A stretch of 64,000 bases of DNA from Eulemur rufifrons (GCF_041146395.1 NC_090989.1:174809501-174873500), one strand, 5' to 3'; positions 35,546 through 47,565 are shown, counted from the stretch's first letter. The notes: a model not told the origin generated them from the sequence alone. Numbers and translations: made by a program.

Positions 35546-38044
35546 GTCTTCATGCAGCAAAAGCTTTGGAATTCTTACCCTTGAACATTCGTGTGGCAGT
35601 AGGCACTATCACCTGAAACGAAATAAGTAAGTCTACTAGGAAAGAGTTGTTGAATGTACACAAAAGATGATTTGGCCCTGGCTGCTGTCCACAGATGATT
35701 GAATGTTTGGGAGTCAAGATATCAGGTTTCATATCAAAGAGCACAGGAATGCCAAAGAGATTCCAGATCCCAATCTGGGACATTCTAATGCCTTTGCCTG
35801 CCTAGAGTGCTGGGGCTGAGAAGGACTCTGAGGCCGCCTTTGAGCTGAATGGGGAAAAGCTGAAACTCACAAGGAATAAAGCGGTGGCCAGTGTCATAAC
35901 GGAGTTTTTTTTTTTAATTGGTAAATTGATCAGGAAGCATTTTTGCTTTTTGACAATATAAGCTTTCTCTTGATAAAATTTTAATTGTACTTCCTTTTCT
36001 AGCATTGACTTTTCTTACATTTTCTACAGTAAATTAATAAAAAAGAACAAACATCTGCTAAGCAAGCTTTATTTTCTATCTAAATATACATTTTCAAGTT
36101 GCACACTTCTTTATATGTTGGCCTTGCTGCTTACTTAAATTTTAAAAGGAAACTGCCAATTAAAAAAATTTATTAAGGAAGGGTTGAGAGAGATCAATGT
36201 ATAGTTAAGTCACTGAACCAAGAGAAAGTCAGATATATTAATATCTTTGTATAGGGATCCAATTGCACAGGTGAAAAGTAAGGCAATATTTAGAGCAGAC
36301 TGGAGTCATGTGATCTCTTTAAAAGACAGTCATCATTTTTCTGGGGGGAAAGTGGTTTTACATAGGAATAGGAAATAAAGTTTCAAAGAGAAAGAGAGGG
36401 AGTGACAGAGGGGGACAAAGAGAGAGAGAGAGAGACAGAGAGATTGAACACAGAGAACAAATTTTAAGGGAGAAATAAATTATGAGGACTGAAAAATGGA
36501 AGATTCCACCTAATCCTTCTTCTCTGAGACTATAACCCATGAAAGAAAGTTGTCAAATAATGCTCAATAGCCTTTTTTAAAAGCTTCTACAAAACCTATG
36601 TTAACAGGACACATTTGTGGTATTGACAGTTTGGTAAGAACCAGTGTTATTGGACGCAGTTCAAATGCAACAAGAATATCCCAGAAGACACTATGTACCA
36701 AGCATTTTAACTCTCATGAGTAAGCAAAGTTGGTGGTAAATATCTCGGAGCGAGTGCTGGGAAGAACTGACTCAGTAACCATCTAGGAGTCGCAATTCTT
36801 GTGAAGGAAGAAAGTAAAAAAGAAAAAGGAAGATTTAAAAAAAAAAAAAAGAATGGGGTTGAGAAAAGAGAAAAGAGAGGACAGTTAGAAAAGAGGGGAC
36901 AGAAAACCTATAAAGAAACTTCAGCCATACCAAGGGGCTCCTATTCTGAATCCACTCCCTCCTCCTCAGTTAAATGAACTGTTAAAAGACCCAAACCAAA
37001 GCTGCAGATACCGAGCCAACAATAACTCGGGAAGTTAGAGCAGATGGCTCCACCTCTCCATCTGATTACAGCACATCCATAACCTCCCCGCAGCTCCCTG
37101 GCAGCCACAGAGGGGGACAGGCACACGAACGGCTCGCTGCCACTCAAAGCAGGAGACCGGAAAAGCCACCGCTCGGCTGGGGCTTTAGGGCTCAGGCTGC
37201 TTTATAGGCCAGATAATAATGAGTATGGTGACCACTCTGTTTTCTGATTTTCAGGGATGGACTACAAGCAAGCTGCCTTCCTCACTGAAACCCATCTATT
37301 GCTGGTGAGCTATCAAACATCATTATGTGGCCCATGGAAAGTTCTACTATTTTAGCTGAAAACATATATCGCACATCCCTGGGGCTGTAGAGATTGAAAT
37401 CTAGTGGAGGAGAAAACACCAGCATTTGTTAAATGTCATGAACTATTGCAACTATTGTTGCAATCACTGGGGATGCCTTTCCCCTCGAAAAAATGCATAA
37501 CGTCCAAAGATGAAGGGAAAGACAGTTTTCCGACCAAATCATGATTGGAGCACTAGTGCAATACACAGTTCCCTTTTGGGCCCCATGGAGTGTGAGTGGC
37601 ACAAACCTGTCACAATGTTGGTGGTGGGAGAGCCAGCGGGCTAGTGTGTCTGGATTTGGAATAGCCAAAGATTTTAATCAGGGTGACCCAAAGCAGTGGT
37701 GGCCCTTGCTTCCTCCTGGAATGCTGAGTGCAGTCAAGTCCCAATTACTTACCTATCGGTAACATTCTGGTGATCAGCTTAAAGTACTTCCCTTATCAAG
37801 AAAATAAACAGGATTTTCAGAGGGAAAAGATCCAAAACAGAAAGGTGGGTTATATAAGGTTGTTGAGACTAGGTATTGAAAATACAAGAATCCCCCAAAC
37901 CCACACAACCAACATTGTGAGTAAGGCAACAAATGGCAACTGACTCTTGCTTCATATCATGGGGGCATTAGGGAGTGAACGAGACTATGTCCCAATAGAT
38001 AACCAAGGGGATGTCTTTTCTAAATTGGATGGCTATAAATGGGG
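35546..38044. other. Unique non-coding sequence, 2.5 kb, with purine tracts
   Basis: No transposon recognised. Two purine-rich stretches occur (36386-36444, GA-rich; 36802-36905, A/G-rich). Around 37010-37200 the sequence is more GC-rich with several CpGs but no island. Short open frames on both strands, such as 37541-37762 plus against 37429-37668 minus, overlap and look like chance. Confidence 0.5.
36386..36444. repeat. GA-rich simple repeat
   Basis: AAGAGAAAGAGAGGGAGTGA leads into about nine GA units and a GACAGAGAGA end. The minus-strand frame here is a run of Ser-Leu codons from the CT complement and has no meaning. Confidence 0.85.
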
Positions 38045-38230
38045 CCCCATACTGCAAGATCCTCTGCTTTCTTAGGGGAAGACAGAATCTGGATTGTTTT
38101 ATGAAAACTCCTGAACTTTAAATGTTGGCAACTAATTCTCTATATTTTTAAAATCAACCACTAGGCAGACAAATAAGTACATCTACATGCTAAATGCTCT
38201 TTGGAGGCTACCAGTTTGGGACTTCTGGTC
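38045..38230 (-). mobile_element. hAT-like DNA transposon, copy B
   Basis: Read on the minus strand this block has AACTGGTAGCCTCCAAAGAG, then a GAATTAGTTGCCAACATTTA word, GTTTTCATAAAACAATCCAG and a TCTTCCCCTAAGAAAGCAGA stretch. They align in order with copy A near 34965-35100. The ends are worn. It is inverted relative to copy A, about 3 kb away. Confidence 0.5.
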
Positions 38231-38487
38231 ACATTTGGCATACTTTCCTTTAGACACGTATGCAAAAATATAAGAGAACACAGATTAATTGAAAAGCCCT
38301 GGATTTGCCAATAAACAAACAGAGGATCAAGCCTCAGCGTGGCTGTAGTGGCTACTTAGACAAGGCCATTGTTCACACCAAGCCTCTGCCTCCTCATCTA
38401 AGAAGGGAGCAGTTACCTGTGTTACACCGTCAGCAAGATGACAAAAGCTTCATTTACCTCCACTCCCAGCTCTGTACTGCCAGATTT

Positions 38488-39735
38488 GGTTTGGTTTTTT
38501 TTTTGTTTGTTTTTTTTTTTTGGTCCTTTATTCCACAATTAGAACAAAACATTTAAAAGCAAATATGCATTGGAAAGGTAACAAGGCAACTTGAATACAA
38601 AGTTACACATATCCAACAAAAGCCTTAAAAGTGGTTTCAGCAGGAAGAAAGTCATGGGTGGCTAAAGGTGAAGGAATTTGACATCATCAGAAAAGTACAG
38701 AAAGGGACTTTGGGGGTCTTGAAATCACACCCAACTTCCCTTCATAAAGTAGCTTAAGTCAGAGTCTCCCTCGGTGTTATAGGGAATACTAATTCCATGA
38801 GAATCAGCATTCAGGAAAACAAAAGTTTGAGAACTAAATGGGTATTATAACTGCAAGACTTTTCAGAGCCTTTAATTTTGCTTATGTGCTCGGTGAATCT
38901 ACAAAATGAGGATACAGCGTGCTGTATTTTCAAGCCTTTGACCAAAGAACCTTTTTTCTTTTTTTTAAGGGACTAGCAATCCGCAGCACACGTGTTCAAA
39001 AATACTGATCTGTACTAAGGAGGTTGTAATGACTTTACTCACTTTTAGCCTCAAAACCTATTTTCCCTCCATGCATTACATTTTTTAAGGATTTCTACAT
39101 TCTATTGTATGTTAGAGTAAAAAAGGTATGCATTAAACATTTTGGTTTGTTCTTTCAAAGTACATGAAATCAGCATCAGTATAAACTTAGCAAGTTCAAA
39201 ATTTTCTCATTCAGTCATGTCTCTGAACTTCAGTCCTAGTAAGAAAGGCCTTTATTTTTATGGCTTTTTAATCCTATCTTACCAAGTGCACACTTGCTGG
39301 ATTAAAGCAAGATATTAGTAATATTTCTAAAAATAATAATTTATACCTAAGCCTTGAGCTGGGATTCAAAACACATGGCCTTTTCCAGGCCTCCCACAAA
39401 TTTAGACTTAATATAAATTTGAATTGCTTCCTAAGGAAAGCACATCACTATTATTTTCACTGTTGGTTTTTATACCAACAAAAGCAGCTCCTGGTCACCA
39501 AATAGTACAATACATTTTTAAAAAATCTGGACATCTGAGATTGACACTAATACAGGCTTCAGGCCTCATTCTAAATATGATCACCAACAAACATCTTAAT
39601 ATGTTACCAATGTTACGGTCATTGTTGTATTTAGAATTCCTAAAAACACTATTATTGTTATCTGAGTCTTAATTGTTTTTCCTTTAACTGATCTTCAAAT
39701 AGTAAAGAAAAAGCAAAACTGCTTTTAGCTACATA
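38488..39735 (-). pseudogene. Candidate processed retrocopy of a 3' UTR, antisense
   Basis: A broken T tract of about 26 bp (38495-38520) is followed by GGTCCTTTATTCCACAATTA. Read on the minus strand this is a polyadenylation signal AATAAA ending a few bases before a poly-A tail. The next 1.2 kb lacks any transposon I know. A 9-bp repeat GCCAGATTT occurs at 38479-38487 and again at 39736-39744, where it runs into seven Ts like an L1 endonuclease site. This fits an L1-mobilised mRNA copied from its 3' end only. No coding sequence is recognisable and the parent gene is unknown. Alternatives are a real terminal exon or chance; tail, signal and repeat together favour a retrocopy. Confidence 0.42.
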
Positions 39736-39744
39736 GCCAGATTT

Positions 39745-42286
39745 TTTTGCCCCTAATCTTATAGCTTTTAATAAACAGCCTTCTGTTGTAATGCCTCAAT
39801 TGTTTTTACAGTAATTGTTGAATTTTATTTTATGCGTATGCACATAATTACATTATTCATTAATCCACGAGTACCTGGCATTTATCCCTACTTATATTTT
39901 CCCTTATTTATTTTGCAAATGTGAGGGTTTTCCTTTTTTTTAAAAAAATAGATTCTGTGAGGGATGTGTTTGAAAGGTATTTCATTAAAGTAACTTGTTT
40001 AGTTTTCTATTTGTTTGATTTACCATACTCCTCTCTCCAATAAAAAGAAGCTGAATTTATGTGGGCTTTTTATTAGGTCTAGTGTCATTGTAATCCTTTT
40101 CTTTCAATCATAATTTTTCCATAGACATGAAAGATTTCGGTAAAACATGCTGAACAGAGTGCTCACTGTGAAACATGGGTAGCTTTTTCAAAACCTAAAA
40201 CAGTAAGAGTACCCTGAGAATAGAACAAAAGAAATTAAAACACTACGTATGCCACAGTTGTCTCATGCAGCAGTTAGAAATTTAATTATTTTATCTCGTA
40301 GAATAATGTGCCCTTCAGAAATCATTTTGGACTAGATGTTTCAAACCAATGATCTGTAGTTAATTATCTTTAATAACTGTTGCACATTATGGTTAGATCT
40401 ATGTTTTTGCTAAACCAATTAATAATATCTTCATTAGTATAAAGACAAGGTAGCAGGATCCTTTCATTTTTCACATTGAAAGAGTAGATATTTTAAACAC
40501 TGTAATTTACTTTAGCCATACATTCCCAATGATATGACTAATTAATGAAACTTCAAAGACATAACTTCCAAAGAGCTTCTTATTTTAAAGTCATTGTTGA
40601 ACACTTAATGACATTAGGTTGGGGGCATTGCTGAGACCCTAACTATCCATGTCCTAGAATTGACTAAACCCATTTAAAGCACCAAAATGTTTAATGTTTA
40701 AAAAAAAAGAAAGGAAAAGAAAATTAATTGAATATTATCTCTTTAAAAGACCTGTTGATTACAGAAGAAAGGAGAAAAATAGATAGCCTCTCTTTCTCCT
40801 CAGTAGATGTAATGACCCCAGGGCAAAAAATTTCCTTTTTAGTTAAAAAACATTTGTGGGCCCATAGGACTTCTGCTGATTGTAAGGAGAAGTGAGGTGA
40901 CAGTGATGGTGGCTAAGTCCATCTCAGGCTGACCTTTCCTTTCCCTTTGAAGTCACATTTACACTCATGTAAGGGGCAGCCCAGCAGGGAAATGGTCTCC
41001 AGCGTGATTCACCATGCTTGATTTCCTCCATTCTGATCTCTCTGTGCTGAAATCCAGTCAGATGCACAGCTCATTTAGATCAATTGTCGAGAAGGTTTGA
41101 GCCAAATTCTGGCCATGGCTGTCTTGTTGACTATATGTAGGCAGAATTTGTGGGGGGCAGAGTGGGGAGAGCAACTTACTACATATGATTTCTTTAGGTT
41201 TTTGGAGTATTTCAATCCCATAGCTACTTCAAAGTAGGAAGTATGATTTTTAAATATTAGTTAACACATATTTTAATACACCTAAAAGGACCTGGTGAAA
41301 AGGAGTTTTTGCTGGGAGAATTTAAGATAGCAAAAACTTAATTTATTTATACCTCCACCTTGTTTAAAAAAATAACTTGAGGTGACTTACAGGAATATGC
41401 TCGTTAGCAGTAAATAAAAAGAAAACTTGGGCAAAAGGATGAAAGAAAAACCTAATATAAATTCATTCTAGGCATGTTAGGCTATTGAATGCATATTAAA
41501 TGTCATTTTTAACAGCAGGAGTGGGCTGGAATCTGGCCTGTGATGTCAGGCAACCAAAGCAAAGAGGGAATCGGACCCTGAAATCCAGTTTACCAGAAAA
41601 CTAGGAACTCCTTTTTGTCCCATATAATTAAGTCCAATAAGTTTGATTTTTTTTTTTTTTGATAGTGACTTGAAGAGAATTGTTGAATGAAGAAGAATGG
41701 TTCAATTCTTCTGGACAAAAACTTCGAGGGGTATATAAGTTCTATGAGTTGCACAGACTTCTTGAAAGGTGGAAGTAGAAAGTCAGTCATTCAATAGTTT
41801 TGTATGTCATATGACTAAAATCTTATGGGGGCATAAGATAGGATGGAGGAACATAATTAAAAGAAGATAATTTAGTGGAACTAATTTTAAAGGCTGGGAA
41901 TTGGTTGGCAACCTATAGACTTTAGTTCTGGCTCCACAATGATTTTCACAGCTAAACCCCTTATGTATTCGTACGTTTGAAAATAACCAGACTACTCAGA
42001 TAACCTCTGGAAAAAAAGCACATAAAGCCAAAACCTATCCAATTCCATTAAAAGTTTGATGAAATCAGTTGTCAGAATGAATCTGTTATTTGTTGATCTG
42101 GTAAATGAAGGCCTTGGTATCAGGAGTTCCTTGTTGTCATCTTAAAGCAAATGAGGAGGGAGATAGAGTTTTACAAGAATAAAAACATTCCATTTGTAAT
42201 CTGTACACATGTTGAAATCCATTCTCCATACAGAAGTCAGAGCAATCATGTAACATTCAAAATTCAGGTCTATTCATGTCACCCCC
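39745..42286. other. Unique non-coding sequence, 2.5 kb
   Basis: No repeat recognised besides a T run at 41646-41660. A segment near 40860-41110 is less AT-rich and has few low-complexity bases, as conserved non-coding sequence often does, but this cannot be judged without an alignment. No open frame exceeds 70 codons. Confidence 0.5.
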
Positions 42287-42788
42287 TATATTAGTCAGAG
42301 TTCTCCAGAGAAACAGAACCCAATGATGCATATGTATGTGTATGCATGTACATGTATGTAAGGAGATTTACGATGAGCAATTGGCTCATGGGCTTACGGA
42401 GGTTGAGAAGTCCCACCATTTGGTATCAGCAAGCTGGAGACCCCGGAAATCCAGGGGTATAATCAGTCCAAGTCTGAAGGCCTAAGAGCCAGGGAGCTGA
42501 TGGCATAAATCCCTGTATGAGGGAAGAAGGTGATGAGAAGCAATGCTTCAGTTCAAACAATGAGACAGGGGGAAAAAAAGGTTGGATTTCTCCATCCTTG
42601 GGGTGTGGTTCCATCCAGACTCAACTGATAGGATGAGGCCCACCACATTGGGGAGGGCAAATCTACTTTATTGAGTCAGCTAATTCAAATGCTAATCTCA
42701 TCCAAAAACACCCTCGTAGACACACCCAGACATGTTTGATCTGGGCATCCCATAGCGCACAAGTCAACACATAAAATTAACCATCACA
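42287..42788 (-). mobile_element. Solo LTR of ERVL type, MLT2-like, antisense
   Basis: TATTAGTCAGAGTTCTCCAG and AGAAACAGAACCCAATGATG open the element. GATTTACGATGAGCAATTGG, AGCAAGCTGGAGACCCCGGA, ACTGATAGGATGAGGCCCAC and ATGCTAATCTCATCCAAAAA follow. It closes with AACACATAAAATTAACCATC and ACA. This is the reverse complement of an ERVL LTR that starts TGTGATGGTTAATTTTATGT. About 500 bp without internal viral sequence on either side means a solo LTR. A TATG microsatellite-like stretch (about 42328-42360) lies near one end. The 62-codon minus frame is LTR sequence. Confidence 0.8.
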
Positions 42789-42794
42789 CCCTCC

Positions 42795-43345
42795 CCCAAC
42801 CTAAAAATCTGACCATAGCTTCCTATTGCCCATAAGGAAAGTACCAGCACCTGGATTTAACTTCAAGGCCTGCTGGGATCTGTCTTATGCCACTCTGCAG
42901 TCATCGGTAGCCCTGAGTACCCTTGTGTGTGCTTCTGCTCTGCACACTGGCCTGTGAATCCCCTCTCTAATCCTGCTCTCTCCCAATTGGGAGACTTCTT
43001 CCCTGGGCGTCCCTCCCTCCTGTTTGGCTCAGCTCAGCCCTCTCCCTCTACCTGATCTCAACTTAAAAGCAACTTCCTCAATGACATCTCTGAGCACTCA
43101 CCCCACAGACCAGCTTAGATCCACTTTTCATATGTTCTCTTGGCTCTCTTTGTTCGAGCCTAATTATAATGCACATTATCCTCCCTTTTCTTTTTAAAAT
43201 GTCCTTCAAACTTAGAATTAATTATTCCTTGACCTTCTCCTGACATTATCTCTAGGAAGATAGAGACTGTTGATCTCTGCATCCGTCGGGCCTCAAACAA
43301 TGCCTGGCACGTAGTAGGACTTAATACATAACTGATGAACGTATG
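42795..43345 (+). mobile_element. L2 LINE 3' region
   Basis: Sense L2 landmarks appear in order: TGACCATAGCTTCCTATTGC, CTTCAAGGCCTGCTGGGATC, TTCTGCTCTGCACACTGGCC, CTGATCTCAACTTAAAAGCA, ACTTCCTCAATGACATCTCT, then a TTATCTCTAGGAAGATAGAG segment and CAATGCCTGGCACGTAGTAG at the 3' end. About 550 bp survive, the longest L2 in the window. Confidence 0.88.
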
Positions 43346-44489
43346 GATGTTCCAACTAAAGAGTCAAAAATTGAGGCACTCTCTCTAGCAAGAGACATTG
43401 ATACACCTTGAATAGAGGAACAAGATGAAGTTACATTTCAATGGACTTAATTTATGGACTTTGGATAAGATAACATACATGTTACTGTATTAGGAATGGA
43501 AACAAACTGACAAGACTTTCTTTCAACACATTGCTATAATCCCAACTAATCAAGGTACACACTATCAATTTGAATGTTTCAAAGACCATTCTCCACAAGC
43601 TGAAAGCTGCAAATGGAAAAATCCCCATACATTGCTAAATGAAAAACACAAATCATGATTTTCCTTAGTATTTTTGTCATTCACTAGTCATTTCAAGAAA
43701 AAGGACCTCCTCCAGTCATGACATTTTGTGCTCCCACCCCCATTCTGCAACTGCTTTGTGAAAAATTACATGCAAAAAAAGTCGCTATACATTTGCAAAT
43801 GGCTTTTAAAACCAGAGCTCTCTCCTGGGAATATGATCCTAATAGGATAGAGACAAGGCTAAGTTGCTGAATTCTGCTGGTCATTATTCTTTTGTTTCAA
43901 CTCAAAGAAAACATGAACAAATCTCATAACTAGACTCCCGTGCATGTGTTTTTGCTTACTGCCTAATGTGGTTCTAATAACGCAAACATTCCAGCTAAGT
44001 AATGATGACACATCTACAGCTATAGATATTAGGAGCCTACGCAAGGGAAACATTTTGGGAATGACAAAGGAAAAATGCAATAAGCATTTCATTTAAATTT
44101 TCTTATTGCCATCATATTAGAACTCATTCTGGCCCTTGTTACTATGAAAAAAAAAGATTCTTAAGAAATATGAATTAAAGAAGAATGCGTTGAGTGTGGG
44201 CTTTAGAATTAGCCTTGAAATGTACTTGATTCATAGTAAATCCCGCCTTTGTGGATGTGCACTCATGAATTGGAGAATACTTTTTTTGGAATTCTTTTTC
44301 ATCGTATCATTCACTCTGAGTCTCAACCATGTGTCAGTGATACGGTCCTTATGTAAAAATAGGAAATATACTTACTCTATTTCTTCTTGTTTTTCTTTGA
44401 TTTAATTATTTTAAGGAAATTAGATGCTAGCCCTTCCAGGGATAAACTCCAACTCCAACAGACACTCTGAGGTTCCATCGGGTAAGGAG
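43346..44489. other. Unique non-coding sequence
   Basis: No repeat recognised. Minus frames at 43693-43884 and 43859-44092 and a plus frame at 44190-44405 have no family resemblance. Confidence 0.5.
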
Positions 44490-45385
44490 AGAGTATTAGA
44501 TGTTGATTGGTTGCATTTCTTCCTTTGGCCAATAGCTGCCATATTACTTCTCTCATTTGTAGCCATGTGGTTTGGGTGAGAGTACTCCTGCTCCTGCGGA
44601 GTGCTTATGCCAATCTTAGTCCACTTGTGTTGCTATAAAGTAATACCTGAGGCTGGTAATTTATAAAGAAAAAGGTTTATTCAACTCATGGTTCTGCAGG
44701 CTATACAAGAATCCTGGTACCAGCATCTGCTCCTGAAGAGAGCTTCAGGCTGCTTCCACTCATGGTGGAAGCAGAAGGTGAGCTGGCTTCTACAGAGATC
44801 ACATAGTGATAGAGGAAGTAAGAGAGAGGGAAGGGAGGTGCCAGGACCTTTTTAACAACCAGCTTTTGTAGGAGCTAGTAGAGTGAAAAACTCACTTAAC
44901 CCTTCATCCCAGGGAGGGCTTTAATCCATTCATGAGGGATCCACCCCATGACCCTGTGACCAAAACACCTCCCATTAGGCCCCACTTTCAACACTGGGGA
45001 TCAAATTCCAACATGAGATTTGGAGGAGTCAAACAATAACTCTAGCAGCCAATCACCATATCTTTTATCTTTCCCCTAGGATTCAGTATTTGGTTAAAGG
45101 ATGAGAATGTGTCCCTGTTGGGTCCATGAGACCTGACTTCACTATTTGCAGACATTGTTGCTGCCAAGAGTGAAGCCTCCCCTGAAGATGATATCACCAC
45201 ATGGAAGAGAGTAGAGCTCAAAGAATAGCAGAACAGGGCATGATAACATCTTGATCAAACTTCACGTGATGCCAATGTCAACTTTGAAATTCCATTTATT
45301 TGAACCAATAAATTCTCTATTTATTTAATCCAGCCTGAGTTGCATTTACTTATACTTGCAGTCAAAGATTCCTATAGGATCTGGA
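44490..45385 (+). mobile_element. Older MaLR/ERVL-type LTR, split by an MST LTR
   Basis: The right part (45053-45385) ends with AACCAATAAATTCTCTATTT, ATTTAATCCAGCCTGAGTTG and CATTTACTTATACTTGCAGT. This resembles the 3' end of MLT1-type LTRs, including an AATAAA signal. The left part (44490-44608) has GGTTGCATTTCTTCCTTTGG and CCAATAGCTGCCATATTACT and is less certain. The MST LTR at 44614-45047 interrupts it, so this element is the older one. Confidence 0.45.
44614..45047 (-). mobile_element. MST-type MaLR solo LTR, antisense, with 5-bp target duplication
   Basis: TTAGTCCACTTGTGTTGCTA, AGTAATACCTGAGGCTGGTA and ATTTATAAAGAAAAAGGTTT open the element. It continues with CATGGTGGAAGCAGAAGGTG, CCATTCATGAGGGATCCACC, CAACACTGGGGATCAAATTC and CAACATGAGATTTGGAGGAG. 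This is the standard antisense MST/THE1-type LTR. GCCAA flanks it at 44609-44613 and 45048-45052, the 5-bp duplication expected of an ERVL-MaLR provirus. No internal sequence is present, so it is a solo LTR. Confidence 0.9.
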
Positions 45386-45489
45386 AGAAAATATTACAAA
45401 ATCTATTTATAGAGTGCAACCCTTAAACTTTGGAGTTTAGGACTTTGGAGAACTGACTGCCATCTTTTTTCAAACCTACAGATACCCTA

Positions 45490-46132
45490 ACTTTCTGGTC
45501 CTTTGAAATACCCAGCTATGTCCTTGTTTGTGAAGGTCCCCTGCCCAGCAGGCTTCTTCTCATCCTTGAAGACCCAAATCAAATATCACTTCCCATTTGA
45601 ATATCGCATCAACTCCCTCCAACATGGTGCTCCCCCACCCCCGTCAGGTTACCAAGAACCTTGTCATTATCATATTGTGGTACCTTTCACATAATAGCTG
45701 AATTGTTTACATGTCTCTTTCTTCTCTTGACCTGTTGTAATAATGATCACTGTGCAGGGAACACTTACTTTAGGTCAGGAACATCACATGCTTACTTACA
45801 TGCTTTATGCTAAGCTGCTGAATAAACTTGTTTGCACAGAAGAGAAAACAAAGGCAAAAGACAATGGCTTCAGATTTTCCCAGAAATAAAAGATAGGAGA
45901 GCCACTTGAACTTCATCTGACTCCAAAGCTACTGTGATTTTTCCCTCTATCATGAAGGACTGGGTCCTACCCACTTTCATATTTTTGAAACTTACTCAAT
46001 GTCTGATGTTAGACTGTAAGCTTCCAAGTGCAGTTACCCTTCTGGGTGTAACATTACCATACCCCTGTGTCTAGCACCATGCTCAGCACAGAAAATGCAT
46101 TCAACAAATATTTATTAAATGAATCAACTAGG
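45490..46132 (+). mobile_element. L2 LINE, split by a MIR
   Basis: Left arm (45490-45735): TTCTTCTCATCCTTGAAGAC, AATCAAATATCACTTCCCAT and TAGCTGAATTGTTTACATGT. Right arm (45950-46132): GATGTTAGACTGTAAGCTTC, CCCCTGTGTCTAGCACCATG and AACAAATATTTATTAAATGA. Together they form one sense L2 3' region with a reversed MIR in between. The 63-codon plus frame at 45503 reads through the left arm. Confidence 0.8.
45738..45949 (-). mobile_element. MIR SINE, antisense, inside the L2
   Basis: GAACACTTACTTTAGGTCAG is followed by CTTACATGCTTTATGCTAAG, CACAGAAGAGAAAACAAAGG, GAGAGCCACTTGAACTTCAT and CTGACTCCAAAGCTACTGTG. This is an antisense MIR with a worn head. It separates two L2 arms that join sensibly without it. 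Confidence 0.65.
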
Positions 46133-46284
46133 AAAGACTGCACAGATTTCACATTTGTTCAATACTTGCTCAAAGATTTTTGGAGTACAACTCGAAGGCA
46201 ATGCCAACCACTGAAAACAAATAGGTGAGGTTCATTCCCCAGAGGTATAATGTCCAGGAAGTACAGAGGTGCACAAAGTCATTG

Positions 46285-46475
46285 GTGCTGCTGGAAGAAC
46301 CATTGAAAGGCTGTGTGACCATAGCAGTTTATTTGACCTCTCTGAGCCTTCATTTTCTCATCTGTGAAAAGGAGATGATAATAACACAACCTATTTATCG
46401 GTTGTGATGAGGGTGTAATGAGAATGCAAGTAAAGTGAGTGACATATAATGAACATTCAACGATGTTGAAAAATA
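46285..46475 (+). mobile_element. MIR SINE
   Basis: GGCTGTGTGACCATAGCAGT, TTATTTGACCTCTCTGAGCC, TTCATTTTCTCATCTGTGAA and GGTTGTGATGAGGGTGTAAT give a clear sense MIR core and 3' half. Confidence 0.88.
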
Positions 46476-47565
46476 AATGATCATTACCCTACTGATGGCA
46501 CAAATAACATCTTTATGAAATTATTTAGAACTGAATCTTTGTTGTAACAATAGGGGATCAGTACGTTTATCAACAATCTGAAAGCCTTCCCTACTACAAC
46601 AAAAATGGGACAGAAATTTTGAAAATGACATTTACTTAAGGTTTGTAATGTTCAAGACCAAGAGAAAAATCATGAAAATCACTAAACTCTGCTATGTAGC
46701 TTATGGAGAGCTGCCTGGCATTTGGTAAGAATATGAGTTTATATTTATTTTATTTAAATAATTTTTCTGTATCCACTTCTTATCCCCATTGAAATAAAAA
46801 TATTTCAATAATAAAAAGTAATTAGAATTTTACATTAATTAGGAAAATTTAGATTATTTACCGTATTATTGGTTTTCAGATTATTTCACTAAAGATGTTT
46901 TTCTAGCCAGTGAAAAAAATATGATGACTCCATAGTGCTACAAGATCATCGAAAACTGCTTTCTAAATCTTAAAGCATTTATCTTTTAACTTGATATGCT
47001 TAAAAACATTTTTAATTTAAAAATATTAATTTTTTTAATTTTAAATTAAATTCACTACTCAAAAGTGTTAAAGCATCTTTTTCTAAATGGATTGGTCATA
47101 TTTTTCCAGTATTTATCCAACAGATGAACAATGGGAAATTGGAAATTACAAAGTATTTATTGGTGTTTTGTCAACAAGAATTTATGTGGTGCTGGAATGC
47201 TAAAACATTCCAGTATGCTATTTCTGTGATATTGGTAGCTGTGTTTAAATTAAGCATCTACCTGAACATTTGTTTGTGATTAGAAATGTATCCAAGGGAA
47301 ATATATTTTTCATGCCAAAATTTAAGAAGAAGGTGGTTTACACAAGCACGTTCTTAGCAGGAAGTCAAGCTGGACTTTTTCAATCCAGTCAAAATCAGAA
47401 AGCACTATAAATCTCCCTAGAAAACAAGTTTATAAACTCCAGTTATGTTTAAATAAACATTCTAAGTTAAAATGCTGGACTGAACCCCAGAATATGTCCA
47501 GTTTTTCTTATCACTGCTTTTTTGACGCTGCATTTAATTCTATGGTAATTAACTGAGATTTTTCT
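46476..47565. other. Unique AT-rich non-coding sequence
   Basis: Very AT-rich, with a TTAATTTTTT/AATTTAAA tract at 46995-47050. No repeat or exon recognised. Confidence 0.5.
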
